From Periplaneta americana (Eukaryota > Arthropoda > Insecta > Blattodea > Blattidae), in the NCBI RefSeq assembly GCF_040183065.1, contig NC_091125.1:31637812-31701811 (forward strand): a stretch of DNA of 64,000 nt, written 5' to 3'. Positions within the stretch are counted from its first letter, which is position 1, and each line of letters opens with the position of its first letter. Under the pieces are notes generated by a model, which had not been told where the DNA came from, made no database searches, and saw only the letters and a list, made by a program, of their open reading frames with translations. This document shows positions 22,076-33,980 of this stretch, in pieces. The position numbers were made by a program, and so were the translations under genes.

Positions 22076-23605
22076 GGTATTCTTTTCGATTATTTTCTGT
22101 CCCTGAATCAGTGTACGGGTACATCTCACTTGACTGCTCAAATGTGAACATCTTGTCTGTTCAGCAGAAGAGCAATATTTTCCTAACAGTTAGTACTTAA
22201 GTCGGAACGATTTACCCCTTTACCATGACGCATCCTCCGATGTGGCTTTACAGGAAGAGAATTGTTACGTCTCATACACAGCATTACCGTATATTGCAAT
22301 AGGCACACGCACAAAACTCATTTCCGACTAAATCTCACCTCGACGTCCCCTTCCCCAAAACTGTCTCTCCCCCTTCATCCTCTCTTTTCGACTTCTACTA
22401 ACCCCTCATGTTTCAACCCTTTTCATTCTGATCCAGAATGCCTTCCAGCTAAGCTTTATAGTGCTTTGTATGAAATTCCTAGAAGAGGGGATGAAAGGGA
22501 CATAAATGATAGTGGCACCCATCACGGTGTTGCTGCTGATGACGATAGCCCTCGTGTAAACAGAACCTCATCATCACCTTGCAATTAATCCAGCTCTTGC
22601 CCCCTGGATGTCTGAGTAAATACATACGTGTGCAGTGCATACCATGCGTGAAATTATTAGTAATTCCAAGTGGGTGGTAACCGCATTCTAGTTATGACAC
22701 GTCAAAGCCGAGGGGTGAACCACATCCACCGCATTTAATCAACAATAATAAAAGAGTAGTTGAAATTAATAAATATATGTTACACATGTTGAAATAGAGG
22801 CAACGGAGTTTATAAATAATACAGGGGAGTTCAACAAGACTGATCTCTTTTCCTGCATTATGTAATAATGCTGTACGCGAAGAGATTATTGTATGACCGA
22901 CGAATTGGAAGGAACATAGTAAATAGGATAATGCACTCATAAATAAATCATATACAGTATTATTTGGACAAAATCAGGTTTCATTTTCAGGCACTTCAGA
23001 TATTTGAAAAACCACACAAGTTCCTTTTTATCCAAAATGAGTTTATTGTTTTCTGATATTGTCTATAGAACAAAATATACCTGTCCGCCTCATTTCAAGT
23101 GATAATGTCATGACAGTATTTTCCCGAAGAGGATGAAATCAAAATATTTTATGCAGAGATATTTTCCTGGCCTACTCATAATAGATATGACGCACTTCAG
23201 GAGCTGTATGTAGTATGAGATCTCAATGAGATTTCATTGGTTTCACTTTAAAATGTTCTAGAATTTATTTACTTTTGATTTGCAATATTAAGAATACTAA
23301 AATATTATGTACTAAATTTCTACCTAATAGCTTTTGCTATCATTAACTTACATACAAAATAAATACAAACTATTATAATTTTCGCTGACATTTCTGATAT
23401 TTAAGAAGCAAAGCATGTTCAGGAAATTTAGGGTACTCCGGTGCTCTCAAATATAATTAAACGTTTCCTCAAACTATCTATAAATATTGCAATTCATATG
23501 AAAAATATACTCTAAAAATCATAAGATCGTGGTCCAATGTTCATAAGGTGTAGAGAGTTTATTTTTTGCAGTTTTCTGAAAACTTATAAATAAAGATATA
23601 TTATG
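22076..23605. other. noncoding tract
   Basis: No gene recognised. The frame at 22262-22588 encodes a serine/proline-rich 108 residues with no familiar domain, and I see no splice or promoter context for it. The remainder is AT-rich. Confidence 0.35.
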
Positions 23606-23664
23606 TATGCAAATCAAGATTTCAGGTATAAGTCCCTGTTATACCTGAAATCTTGATTTGCATA
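23606..23664. repeat. Perfect 25-bp hairpin with 9-nt loop
   Basis: The arms 23606-23630 and 23640-23664 are exact reverse complements. The arm includes GCAAATCAAGATTTCAGG; the loop is AGTCCCTGT. It lies 146 bases before the tRNA-like sequence at 23810. No mismatches were seen. Confidence 0.9.
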
Positions 23665-23777
23665 ATACACGTCACTGTTCGTTAACAGAAAACCACAATT
23701 TAAGTCACGCGGAGTTAGTGTGCACTCGAAGTTGGTTGCTTGACGGTTGTCAGCCCACTTTGAGGTCTGTGGATATA

Positions 23778-23894
23778 GAGGGAAAAATTGGATCGGTGTC
23801 GGTTAGAGTTCCCGGGTAGCTCAGTGGTAGAGCGTTGGTACGTTAAACCAAAGGTCCCGGGTTCGATACCCGGCTCTGGAACAATTTTTCCCTC
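23778..23894. repeat. 13-bp inverted repeat around the tRNA-like sequence
   Basis: GAGGGAAAAATTG at 23778-23790 and CAATTTTTCCCTC at 23882-23894 are exact reverse complements and enclose the tRNA-like gene. Confidence 0.85.
23810..23881 (+). tRNA. tRNA-like sequence, anticodon GTT; probably a dispersed tRNA-derived copy
   Basis: A full cloverleaf can be drawn. The acceptor stem is TCCCGGG against CTCTGGA, with one mismatch and one G-T pair. The D stem is GCTC/GAGC, the anticodon stem is TTGGT/ACCAA with loop ACGTTAA, and the T stem CCGGG/CCCGG is perfect with loop TTCGATA. The anticodon would be GTT (Asn). Against a functional Asn tRNA: position 33 is C instead of the near-universal T, the acceptor stem is imperfect, and the sequence does not look like animal tRNA-Asn as I know it. 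A run TTTTT at 23885-23889 could stop RNA polymerase III. I take it as a tRNA-derived repeat that may still be transcribed. Confidence 0.5.
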
Positions 23895-24469
23895 GAAATT
23901 ATTCATATATTATGTAGTTTTTCAATTCTGAAAGAGCCGTTTATTTGTAAGCTTCGCTGCAAGGTAATGTGGTTTAAAGCTGTATATAAGCAAATATACT
24001 ATTTCAAAGGAAGAAATCATCTGAAGACTAAAACAATAACTTTTAGTAACAGAATATTAAAAAAATGTTTTATTTTGATATGTAATGTCTCTAATCTGCC
24101 TAAATTAATAGAAAACAAAAGGATTTTGTGAAACGGAAATCCTGCTTCATTTGTTCTGGAACTACTTACATCATATCCGATAAACTAAACGAGTTCATTC
24201 CTATACCCAAGTGGAATCAGTACGTAAACATAATCTACATGGAAGAGTTCATTATAATCAATTTAAGGTTGCAATACATTTTGAACATAATGTTATTCAG
24301 TTGCGCTTTGATATGGACGCGAACAGATGAGTGCACAACACATGCGTAACTAGTGTTGCCATATTTTCAAACATGACTTCTCGTATAAGCTAGGTGAAAT
24401 TCTCGTATTTTGATGGAAATTCTCGTATATTTACTTAAAACACTATTTAATATAAATAATGTTCTAGGT
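23895..24469. other. noncoding gap
   Basis: Nothing recognised. The 73-residue frame at 24128-24349 has no known motif. Confidence 0.35.
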
Positions 24470-25290
24470 AACCATGTATTGTGGGTCCCTATCACCACGG
24501 CATGGCGCGTCCTCAGGTTGCGGATCAAGGAGACGGCCTCCAGATTTGGAGGGTAACTGTGAATATATTGAATAAGCAGTCCTCCAGCTTGGGGGTTGGG
24601 CGAAGGACTAACATCCCATCACCGTAAAAAAACAACTTGTTACGAAACCTCAAAATTAGTCTTGGAATGGGACTGATTCTCTGTCACGACCACAGCAAAG
24701 GAATAAGGTTATGAGATTTGGTACTTGGAATGTAACAAGTCTATATAGAACAGGAGGGGTAACATTAGTAGCAAAAGAACTAGCTAGATATAGAAATTTG
24801 TGGGAGTACAGGAGGTTAAATTAGATGGGAATGGCATATCACAAATAGGAGATTACTCATTGTATTCTGGGGAAGGAAACATTAATCACCAATTAGGAAC
24901 GGGATTCTTTATCCATAACAGAATAAAATCAGCAGTAAAAAAAAAAGGTAAAATTTTTCAGTGACAGGTTATCGTATTTAATACGTAAGAGTAGATTCTC
25001 TGATATCGTAGTTATAAACGCTCACGCCCCTACAGAAGAGAAAGATGACCATATAAAGGATTGCTTCTATGCAAATAGAGTGTTAGTTGGGAGACCGGAG
25101 GGAAAAAGACCTTTGGGGAGGCCGAGACGTAGATGGGAGGATAATATTAAAATGGATTTGAGGGAGGTGGAATATGATGGTAGGGACTGGATTAATCTTG
25201 CTCAGGATAGGGACCAATGGCGGGCTCATGTGAGGGCGGCAATGAAGCTCCGGGTTCCTTAAAAGCCATTTGTATGTATATGTATATAAT
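24470..25290 (+). pseudogene. Internally deleted LINE (RTE-like), copy C
   Basis: The 5' part from about 24706 reads MRFGTWNVTSLYRTGG, then VQEVRLDGNG and [10 protein letters not shown], then [12 protein letters not shown] and INAHAPTEEKDDH. This is the apurinic-type endonuclease domain (TWNV start, QE, NAHAP). Small indels lie near 24798 and 24950. At about 25070 it jumps straight to VLVGRPEGKRPLGRPRRRWE and INLAQDRDQW, ending at KLRVP and a stop near 25262. The reverse transcriptase core is missing. GC-richer sequence at 24470-24705 is probably the 5' UTR. The copy shows which endonuclease belongs with the C-terminal domain of copies A, B, D and E. Confidence 0.8.
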
Positions 25291-26102
25291 GTATTGTATA
25301 ATAAAAACTACGATTATTTTATCATAATAAATGCAATCTCAATGATTAGCCTTCAAGGAGATGAGGCAAACGAGGTGTAGCCGACATGGTATGTTTTTGT
25401 GGCGCACAGAAAAGGTGACACAGACTTGGGGCGTGCTACCTCACTTGGAGTTTTGTATTAGTAGATTCTGTTACGATAAGAACAGTTGGATGTGGCACTT
25501 TCACGAATAGAGCCAGGTGCAACGCCGTAATTCTAAAGGGAGAAGGGACAGCTGAAGGAGAAGTGAAAGATTCTTTTCCATTGTGCCGGTAATTCCTCAC
25601 AAGTATATCCATAAACCTTCCACTTTCTACTACTATCTATTTTTCTCGTTCTCGTCAGTGACACTTTCGACCGCAAAGAGGATTGATGGTGTCAGTGTTT
25701 TAATGAACACTGTTGGAATCTGCCAGGGGTCTCCATCACCACTACGACACTGTAGTGCACCTATTACTGTATAAATTGAGTGATTAAGTACCGGTAATAA
25801 CAGTTATACAGAGTGTTAAAAATGTATGAAATATAACTCATAATTTGTTAAATTTTAATTTTGCAAAAACAAGTTTTATAAAAAAGCTGTTAGAAATTAA
25901 CCATACAATATGGTACCAGTGTTCCAAAATTATTCAGGCATAGGCTATAGGCTATATAATGTGACAGTAAACTTAATTTTTTTTAATGGCACTCAGTATT
26001 GTTATTTATATATTCCCAATCCCCATTAAATTTTACGTATGAATGTATAGAAATTTTATCCATTCACCTGTTTCATGTCTTTTAACTATTTATTAAACAT
26101 AT
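25291..26102. other. noncoding gap
   Basis: No recognisable gene. The open frame at 25583-25774 has no known motif. Confidence 0.35.
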
Positions 26103-26105
26103 GGC

Positions 26106-27192
26106 GAAGTGCATCAACATTGATTAAAAACGCAGTAATCATAGATTACGAAACGACGGTTAAACAGTAGCCGTGGTTAAAATGTAATTTATGTGCAGCA
26201 TTCATAATCACCGATTACTAAAACATGGCTAGCTGACACCTCATTTAACCAGAGTAAAGTCTATGATGGTACATTGTTTCTACAAAATGACTAAAGGAAA
26301 GCATCCATACCGCTGCAAAGATAATAGTCAACGTCTAAAAACGACTGCGCTCACTATATTCTACATCGAAATGAACATATCCTACATTTTCGCGTTGCAT
26401 TTGTTTGCCTTTGGGCGCTGTTATATTTGTGAGTTCCATTTCTTTGTTTTTCAGTACTTTTAGGTTAAAATCGTACAAAATGGAAAATTGAATCCAAAAA
26501 TGATTATATCCCAATGTTAGGTTGAAGTATCGATATACTTAATTACTAGATTTAAATGTAGGCCTATTATATAAAAAAGATGGAATATCCATAAAGGAAA
26601 AGGATGCAGAAAATTGGTAGGAATGTGTGTACGATCTTGGACTACACCAGGGAATTGTGCATTATCCTAAGATCCATCCATAACCTCTCTTTGTTCAGCC
26701 AGTGACATAGAGAAAGAGATACTGGTATTCGAGTATTCCCTCTTAAAATACAGAAAATAATAGTTACATAGAATCGTAATATAAGCAGCCGATCCGTAGG
26801 AGAAATATGATTGTTCTTGTGTTATTTCAATTGATCCATTTGTAGATTTTGATAAACGAAATCCCTCCTGAAATTTTCTGTCACTTAATTGCTCGCAAGA
26901 ATTCTCTCTTTCCACTAAAGAACCTTCACGCTCATGCTCTATCCAAGTAATTCAAGTACTGCACAATAATAATCGTCTTCGAAATAATCACCTGTGGTTA
27001 TGGCCGCCATTTTGCTTTACTTGCTCTACTAATCGCTGGTTATCTCCTTTAACCGCTCATATTTCGCCGGTTAGAGATTACTGTGGTTAACTTCCTATTT
27101 AAGTCGTAACCGAGGTCGATCCACCGTAAAAATGCTTAATCGGGGATTAGGTCACAATTTTAACCGATGGTTACACTAACCGACGTTGATGC
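26106..27192 (-). mobile_element. PIF/Harbinger-type transposon, decayed
   Basis: Inverted ends GTGCATCAACATTGATTA (left, near 26110) and GTGCATCAACGTCGGTTA (right, reversed, near 27193). Repeated GTTAA/GGTTA wording near both ends is common in this superfamily. On the minus strand near 26850-26930 it encodes VERENSCEQLSDRKFQEGFR followed by LSKST, similar to the N-terminal LSD..F...FRLSK segment of Harbinger nucleases. The frame then loses resemblance. The target duplication is unclear. Confidence 0.5.
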
Positions 27193-27658
27193 ACGTGGGC
27201 ATTAGTTCGTAAATTTCAAACTTGAGACAAATAAGTATTTAAAATGATGTTTAGTACGCCATTAAACTAAACAAAGCACTGTTATTAACTAAACTTTACA
27301 ATAGATGGTATAAATGAGAACCATTCACAGTCAAAGAATGTCCCAGTCTATGACGGAGACAGTCCATTGTCTTTCTCACAATTACATGACTGATCTCATA
27401 TCTACAATTGAGGCATGTAGTTGCAAAATCAGATAAATCACTTTTTGAAAAAATAAGTTAATGTTATATTTCATATCTTAATATGATTCTACAACTGCTA
27501 CAGCATTGTTATGCTCCAAAGCCAGATACATCACATGGATTTGTATGATGAAAGAATAGTATTGGTTGCAAATCACAAAATAGCTGTAGAAAACTCTCTA
27601 GTTGGCGGCCACGTTTGAAAATTTGTCAGTATGGAGACAATGATGATAAAGAACATTT
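27193..27658. other. noncoding gap
   Basis: Nothing recognised. Confidence 0.35.
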
Positions 27659-27666
27659 GACTAGAG

Positions 27667-28164
27667 CAGCGTTTCTCAAACTATGATCCGCGGGCCACCT
27701 GTGGTCCTCGAGGTCTACTCTTGTGGACCTTCAAAAAATACAGAAGAAAAAATAAAATTCGAACGAATTGCGTATCACACTATAGCTTATAATGTCAGAG
27801 TTTGGAAATGACACATGGCAATCGAATTTCACTTTTTCTCCCAGTATAGACCTTTTAAGAGATTTATTACCCTACCCATTCTACGCACAGCAACAAAAGA
27901 GGGATTTAAAGCACTATATACGTAGTGTTTCTCGTCATCTTTTCCCTGCGCCGCGACTGTAATTCAGCCAGGGACCACCCGAATTCATAACAGTGCACCA
28001 AAGTACCGAACCTTAATTCCATTTTAAAATATAAATAGACTGATATTAAAATATGCTACGAAAATGATAAATTTGCTTTCGAAGGGAACAAGAGTAAAGT
28101 GGTCCGCGGAACTGTTTTGACTTTAAAAAGTGGTCCCCACTTCAAAAAAGTTTGAGAAACGCTG
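27667..28164. mobile_element. hAT-type MITE, 498 bp
   Basis: Ends CAGCGTTTCTCAAACTATGA and, in reverse, CAGCGTTTCTCAAACTTTTT. Near both ends is GTCC GCGG-type wording (GATCCGCGGGCCAC at left, GTGGTCCGCGGAAC at right). The 8-base flanks GACTAGAG (27659-27666) and GACTAGGG (28165-28172) differ by one base, a good hAT target duplication. The interior has no transposase. Confidence 0.85.
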
Positions 28165-28172
28165 GACTAGGG

Positions 28173-28941
28173 AGTATTAAATGACAATATGTCATGCACT
28201 TTAAGACTGAGATATCAAGCGGAACTCATGAACGTGATTGCGCTCGGGCTTTTGCCATCTTATTACGCATTGTTATAGTTAGGGAAACCTTGGAGAAATA
28301 ACTCAATCAGGGATTGAGTTCATTTCATACATTGCTGCCGTTATACGTATATAACTCATAAAAGTAAAGGGAAAAAAAAAAGAATTTATGAAGTTCTTTA
28401 CTTATTTTTGATTGCAATAAATTTTATTAAAAGAGAATGGACGAAGGAAAGAAGAATACGAGGTACCGTATACTTTTTTAATAATCGTAAATGAATCTAT
28501 AAATACGAAGTGACGTCAAAAATAAAGTACATAGAATGTAATGTCAGAATTTAATACTCTACCTTGACATGTGCTGCCAGTTGGTAAACGTTGGAACGGA
28601 GCATATGAATTTTATTTTTCCCCGTAACAAAACTCAATCTAATTTTCTTCTGTGAGGATAATTATCAGCTGCATAAATTGAAAACAAAATTGTAATATGA
28701 TTGTATAACAGAATGAAAGTGCATTACGATCCCATCAGAAGCGATATGTTGTACCTGTTAATAAGCGCATGACGGACAATGAGCTTCAGTGATCTAAAGT
28801 AGTTTTATTCGCATATGCTCGATTACATGGATGAATTGATAGTTGGGCGAATCGGTCACTGGATGAATAGACAATCTGTTGTTTCTACGGACACACATAG
28901 GCCTATATACATTTATGGATGGATGGATGGATCGATGCATG
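28173..28941. other. noncoding gap
   Basis: AT-rich, nothing recognised until the GATG/GATA-rich repeat begins. Confidence 0.35.
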
Positions 28942-29824
<883 letters not shown>

Positions 29825-30163
29825 TGGTTAGGTGGACGGATAGGCAGACAGACCGGATAGGCAGGTAGGAAGATGACTTTATAGGTGGGTGAATCATTTA
29901 CTTACCTGAATTCAGTAGGTATTGAAAAATATGATTAACAATGTAATATACTGAATATGATTGAATGGATAATTGGAGAGGTGGACGTATAAATAGACAG
30001 CTTAGCAAATAGATGGATGAAAGTAAATCGGCTGATTAAAATTATTATGATGCAATTCAGGAGAAGGTACTAGAACAGGCCTGGATACTAATAACCCAAT
30101 CGGATCACTGCATATTTCTCCTCAACTCTCACTCCACCTTCCCCGGCTGAGACGAGTAGACAG

Positions 30164-30164
<1 letters not shown>

Positions 30165-30213
<49 letters not shown>
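30165..30213. repeat. (AGT)n microsatellite
   Basis: About 16 perfect AGT copies directly adjacent to the end of the SINE at 30214. Confidence 0.9.
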
Positions 30214-30215
<2 letters not shown>

Positions 30216-30465
30216 GTTATTTTACGACGCTTTATCAACAGCTTAGGTTATTTAGCGTCTGAATGAGATGAAGGTGATAATGTCGGTGAAATGAGTCCGG
30301 GGTCCAACACCGAAAGTTACCCAGCATTTGCTCATATTGGGTTGAGGGAAAACCCCGGAAAAAACCTCAACCAGGTAACTTGCCCCAACCGGGAATCGAA
30401 CCCGGGCCGCCTGGTTTCGCGGCTAGACGCGCTAACTGTTACTCCACAGGTGTGGACAGACAGAA
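30214..30465 (-). mobile_element. tRNA-derived SINE, nearly full length
   Basis: On the minus strand the head contains GGAGTAACAGTTAGCGCGTC and a B box CCCGGGTTCGATTCCCGG. It is followed by GGTTGAGGTTTTTTCCGGGG, then AGCAAATGCTGGGTAACTTT, and ends GATAAAGCGTCGTAAAATAA. The same family appears on the plus strand at 58777-58975. The AGT microsatellite abuts its 3' end. Confidence 0.85.
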
Positions 30466-31656
30466 AGATAAACATTGCTCAGTGACGGATTGTATAAGGC
30501 AGGCATCATAGCTTTTTTTAATTTTCGGCTCTCGCTCGTCTACTGAAATCCATATCTAATGCACAGAGCCTAGTGTGCATTTGTTTATAAGGCAGTGTAA
30601 GCAAAAAGGACATGGCGGAAGTTTCTGAGTTCCGTTTCACTTTCCCGTTGTGCCCAGGACTCCACTAGTAGGAACTGTCTGACTATATGAATAAAAGAAT
30701 TCCAGTTTTTCTAATTTCTGTGCACAGTATACAAACAGTAGTAAGGTACAGTAGGTACATGTACAATGGCCTATGTTTGAAAAATGTTTAGTTTACTTTC
30801 AAATACAGTTGTTCTTTTAACATGTACAGTAGGTGTGTAGTATACTAAATTATGTGAAGCGCCTATGTTTTCGGTTTAACCGAATTTTTCACCAAATATG
30901 AACAGCCCTAGCTAAATCATTTAAATATCTAAAATAAAGAATTTTTCAATTTATGATAGTGACATTTTTTTTTTTTGCAATTTTTATGACAAAATATTTT
31001 TTTTCCTATATAAGGTGAATTCAATGTATGAACTGAGGATTATTGACAAATCTCGAATAAACTTGCATGAGAAATTTAATTGCAGTACCGTAAAAACTGT
31101 ATGAATTATTATTGAAAAGGCATTGAAAAGTAAAAATTACGGGAAACGAGCAATAAATTTAGCAAGTGAACGAAGAAACCTTTAGCAACGGATCGCACGC
31201 GCACATTTTCACAATAACTCCTAAAGTAGTGTAGAGGCATGGATAATTCGGAAATTAATGACAACACTTTAATTAAAACAGTTACTTCTATAGGCTATTA
31301 ATAATTGAAGAGGTGGATTCCAAACTGACCTAAGTAATAAATGACAAGTTATGAGAAAACTGACAAAAACTGATGGATCGATGTGAATTCCTACAAAATC
31401 ATAGCAGGTATAAATATTTGAGAAATGGTGATATGTTAGTTCCTACAATATCAGGGAAATGGGAATATGTTAATTTCTACAATTTTGTAGGTTGGTAAAT
31501 CTGTTGATCTACTAACATGCAGTCATTTACTACCCTCAACACTGTACAACAGCTATGGGGACTATCAGCAAAGTAGGCAAGGAACGTGTCCTACTCACCC
31601 CACATTCGTTTGATTGGCAGGCGAGGGGTAACGCAGTTGTTTTCCTAAGTCAAGTG
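30466..31656. other. noncoding tract
   Basis: No gene recognised. Confidence 0.35.
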
Positions 31657-32583
31657 CAGTGGTGGATTCGACATACCTTACGCGTCAGTAATTTCTCCGC
31701 TGTTATTTCTTGTTTCCAAATCTTTACAGTCTTTTGTTTATATGAAGTACATGTGTCATACAATAGTTACTGTGATTAGGCAAATTATATTGAAGTTCTG
31801 GACCACACTCTTTATAAATATAGCTAGTATTGCTGTATCTTTTGTATCTGTGCATTCATCTAGGGCGAAAGAATAGAAAAGTAGGTGCTCCAGTTTTGTT
31901 TCTAACTGCTGCTGTATGTCATTTGCCATTTCTGTAATCCTGTCGGTGACCGTCCGTCGAGACAGAGCAACTGAGTTTATAGCAGTCATTGAATTTGGAG
32001 AAACTTCCTCGGCAGTAATCGCTAAGCAATCTTTAACGAATTCCCCATCTGAAAGACAGCGGTTTCTTTCAGCTATAAGCTAGGATATTCGATAACTTGC
32101 GCGTAATATTTTCTGTCGAGAGGTTTCATTCTGGGGTGCATTTGACTTTATTTCAGTTCATTAAGTCTACGTTCTCTCTCCAACCCTAAGAGAAATAGAT
32201 TCAAAAATATATTACAGAACTGATGACATCGCATCAAGTAGGCCTAATATGCACTGAAAGTTTTAAATAAGTTAGTTCAATTCCAGATTTAATAAAATAA
32301 TAAGTAACTAAACCCCGAAAATACCATAAACATATCTTGTTTTGTATCTTTTCACAAACATTACGAAAATAGCTTTTCAAACTGTACATAAATACCTGTA
32401 AGATCACCAAAGTCCGCTTTATGCTTCCGATCAAAGTGGCGTTTAATAGCGAAGCGTTTTATATGCGCAATTTTAAACCCGCATATTAAGCAACAGACTT
32501 TCTTCTTTTGTAACTAACAAAAAATTCTTTTTGCCACTCTTTCTGCAATTGACGTCCCGAGATCGAAGCCATACCCGCCACTG
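31657..32583. mobile_element. Candidate boundaries of the hAT copy
   Basis: CAGTGGTGGATTCGA begins at 31657 and, reversed, CAGTGGCGGGTATGGCTTCG ends at 32583. The 8-base flanks do not match, so the ends are only tentative. The transposase ATG would lie only 12 bases from the right end. Confidence 0.4.
31756..32572 (-). pseudogene. hAT-derived (GTF2IRD2/ZBED-like) transposase, N-terminal part, with intron
   Basis: From an ATG at 32572 the minus strand reads MASISGRQLQKEWQKEFF, then, after a one-base loss near 32490, LICGFKIAHIKRFAIKRHFD and KHKADFGDL: a BED-type zinc finger with CxxC and H..H. A 210-base intron follows (32186-32395; donor ACAG/GTATTTATG, acceptor TTTCTCTTAG/GG). Past it the frame reads LERERRLNELK, and after a further frame change CLSDGEFVKDCLAITAEEV, VALSRRTVTDRITEMA and YSFALDECTDTKDTAILAIF. 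The frameshifts and a stop near 32090 make it a pseudogene. The protein breaks off after about 230 residues. Confidence 0.75.
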
Positions 32584-33462
32584 AATGAAGCGTGTCTTTA
32601 TACGAAGGCGGTGGAGTGAAGTAAGGAGACTTGTAGTGCAGTGGCCCGTCGGAGCCATTTTTCCTCATGGTTGCTGTACAAAGTCAATAGGCAATAAAAT
32701 AAAATTGATGCCCTTAGATCCGTTTCAAAAAACATATGCAGACACTAAGTCAAGACTTAGGAGAATCTGTTAAATAAACTTACACAATTAAATATTAGCC
32801 TATACTTTAAACGAATATATTAAAACGTGAATAAAGCAAGTTAAATTAAAAAAAAAAAATGAACTTAGGACACTTTGGAATTCACCTCTTCAATTGAGAT
32901 ACTTTACAGTTCTTAAAAGTAATCTCTTTCAGTATCACGTACCCTTCGCACTTTGGAAGGCGACGGTTGCCATTCACAGCGTTATTTTGCTCTAACCTTC
33001 CAGTTGACTGATCTACAGGTATTATAATGGCCTGTCTATTTTTGAAGCTTATCCCTTTCAGTGGCTATTTAATCTTTGGATAAAGGTCGGAGTCGCAAAG
33101 ACTCATTATCCAGAGAATAAAGAGAATACTCCAGAATTACCCATTTTCACGTATTAAGTAAATTAACAGCTTAGACAGTCACGTGACGACGATTATCATT
33201 ACGAACGACAATGGGATGGGTATTCAATAGGTTTCGGCGCTTCCGGCACATTGCTAGTCGTTATTGGTGTACAAGAAATGACTAATATGCAGCATCCACG
33301 AGTATTCTAATTGGAACATCATAAACAATAAACATAACTTTGAGTGGGCCCTGCTGTTGTCTATATTTTTTAGCTTTAGATCCCTCAGACCAGGAGTCGT
33401 CATCTCAGTGCACTATGGTGCAGGCACCGTTTGCTCGCTAGCTCAGTTCTATCCTATTGAGT
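32584..33462. other. noncoding gap
   Basis: No gene recognised. Confidence 0.35.
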
Positions 33463-33980
33463 GTATTCCGAATCTCACCGGTGAGCAATCCGATGGCATC
33501 ACGGTGTTCCGAATTCCACCGATGACGTCATTGATGCTCCACCGGTGTCGCACCGGTGCCATCAACTTGTAGAGGTGGTGGCAGTCTCCATCAGCCGCCA
33601 TCAGTGAATCTGATTGGTTCTTGTATAGGGCGGGAATTAGCAGACGAATGACATCGTGCACTGCTGTGTCATGGCGGTGTGTTCTGCTTTAGTTCTGCTG
33701 TATTGTTTGTAATGAGCAGAACGTAAAAACAATATGTTAATGGCTTATGAGCGAACATGTCAACGGACCCGTTATTACTACTGGTTCAAGAAATAAATTG
33801 TTTATGCTATCTTTTCTTTGAACGAGATGGGAATACGAAAATTTCGCAAAATTTTGCTAGCGTAGCACAGACAACTTGTACAGTCGTCATGACAGACATC
33901 GATCCTTCCAGCAGTTTTGTTCCTTATTTCGCTGCAACGTGACGTCATTGATGCCACCGGACCGGTGAGATTCGGAATAC
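33463..33980. mobile_element. MITE-like element with 20-bp inverted ends, 518 bp
   Basis: GTATTCCGAATCTCACCGGT at 33463-33482 is exactly inverted at 33961-33980. CACCGGTG repeats and TGACGTCATTGATG wording occur near both ends. No target duplication and no transposase were recognised. Confidence 0.7.

Noticed and set aside
22262-22588. 108-residue serine/proline-rich protein
   Set aside because: Low-complexity C-rich sequence with no domain or splice signals.
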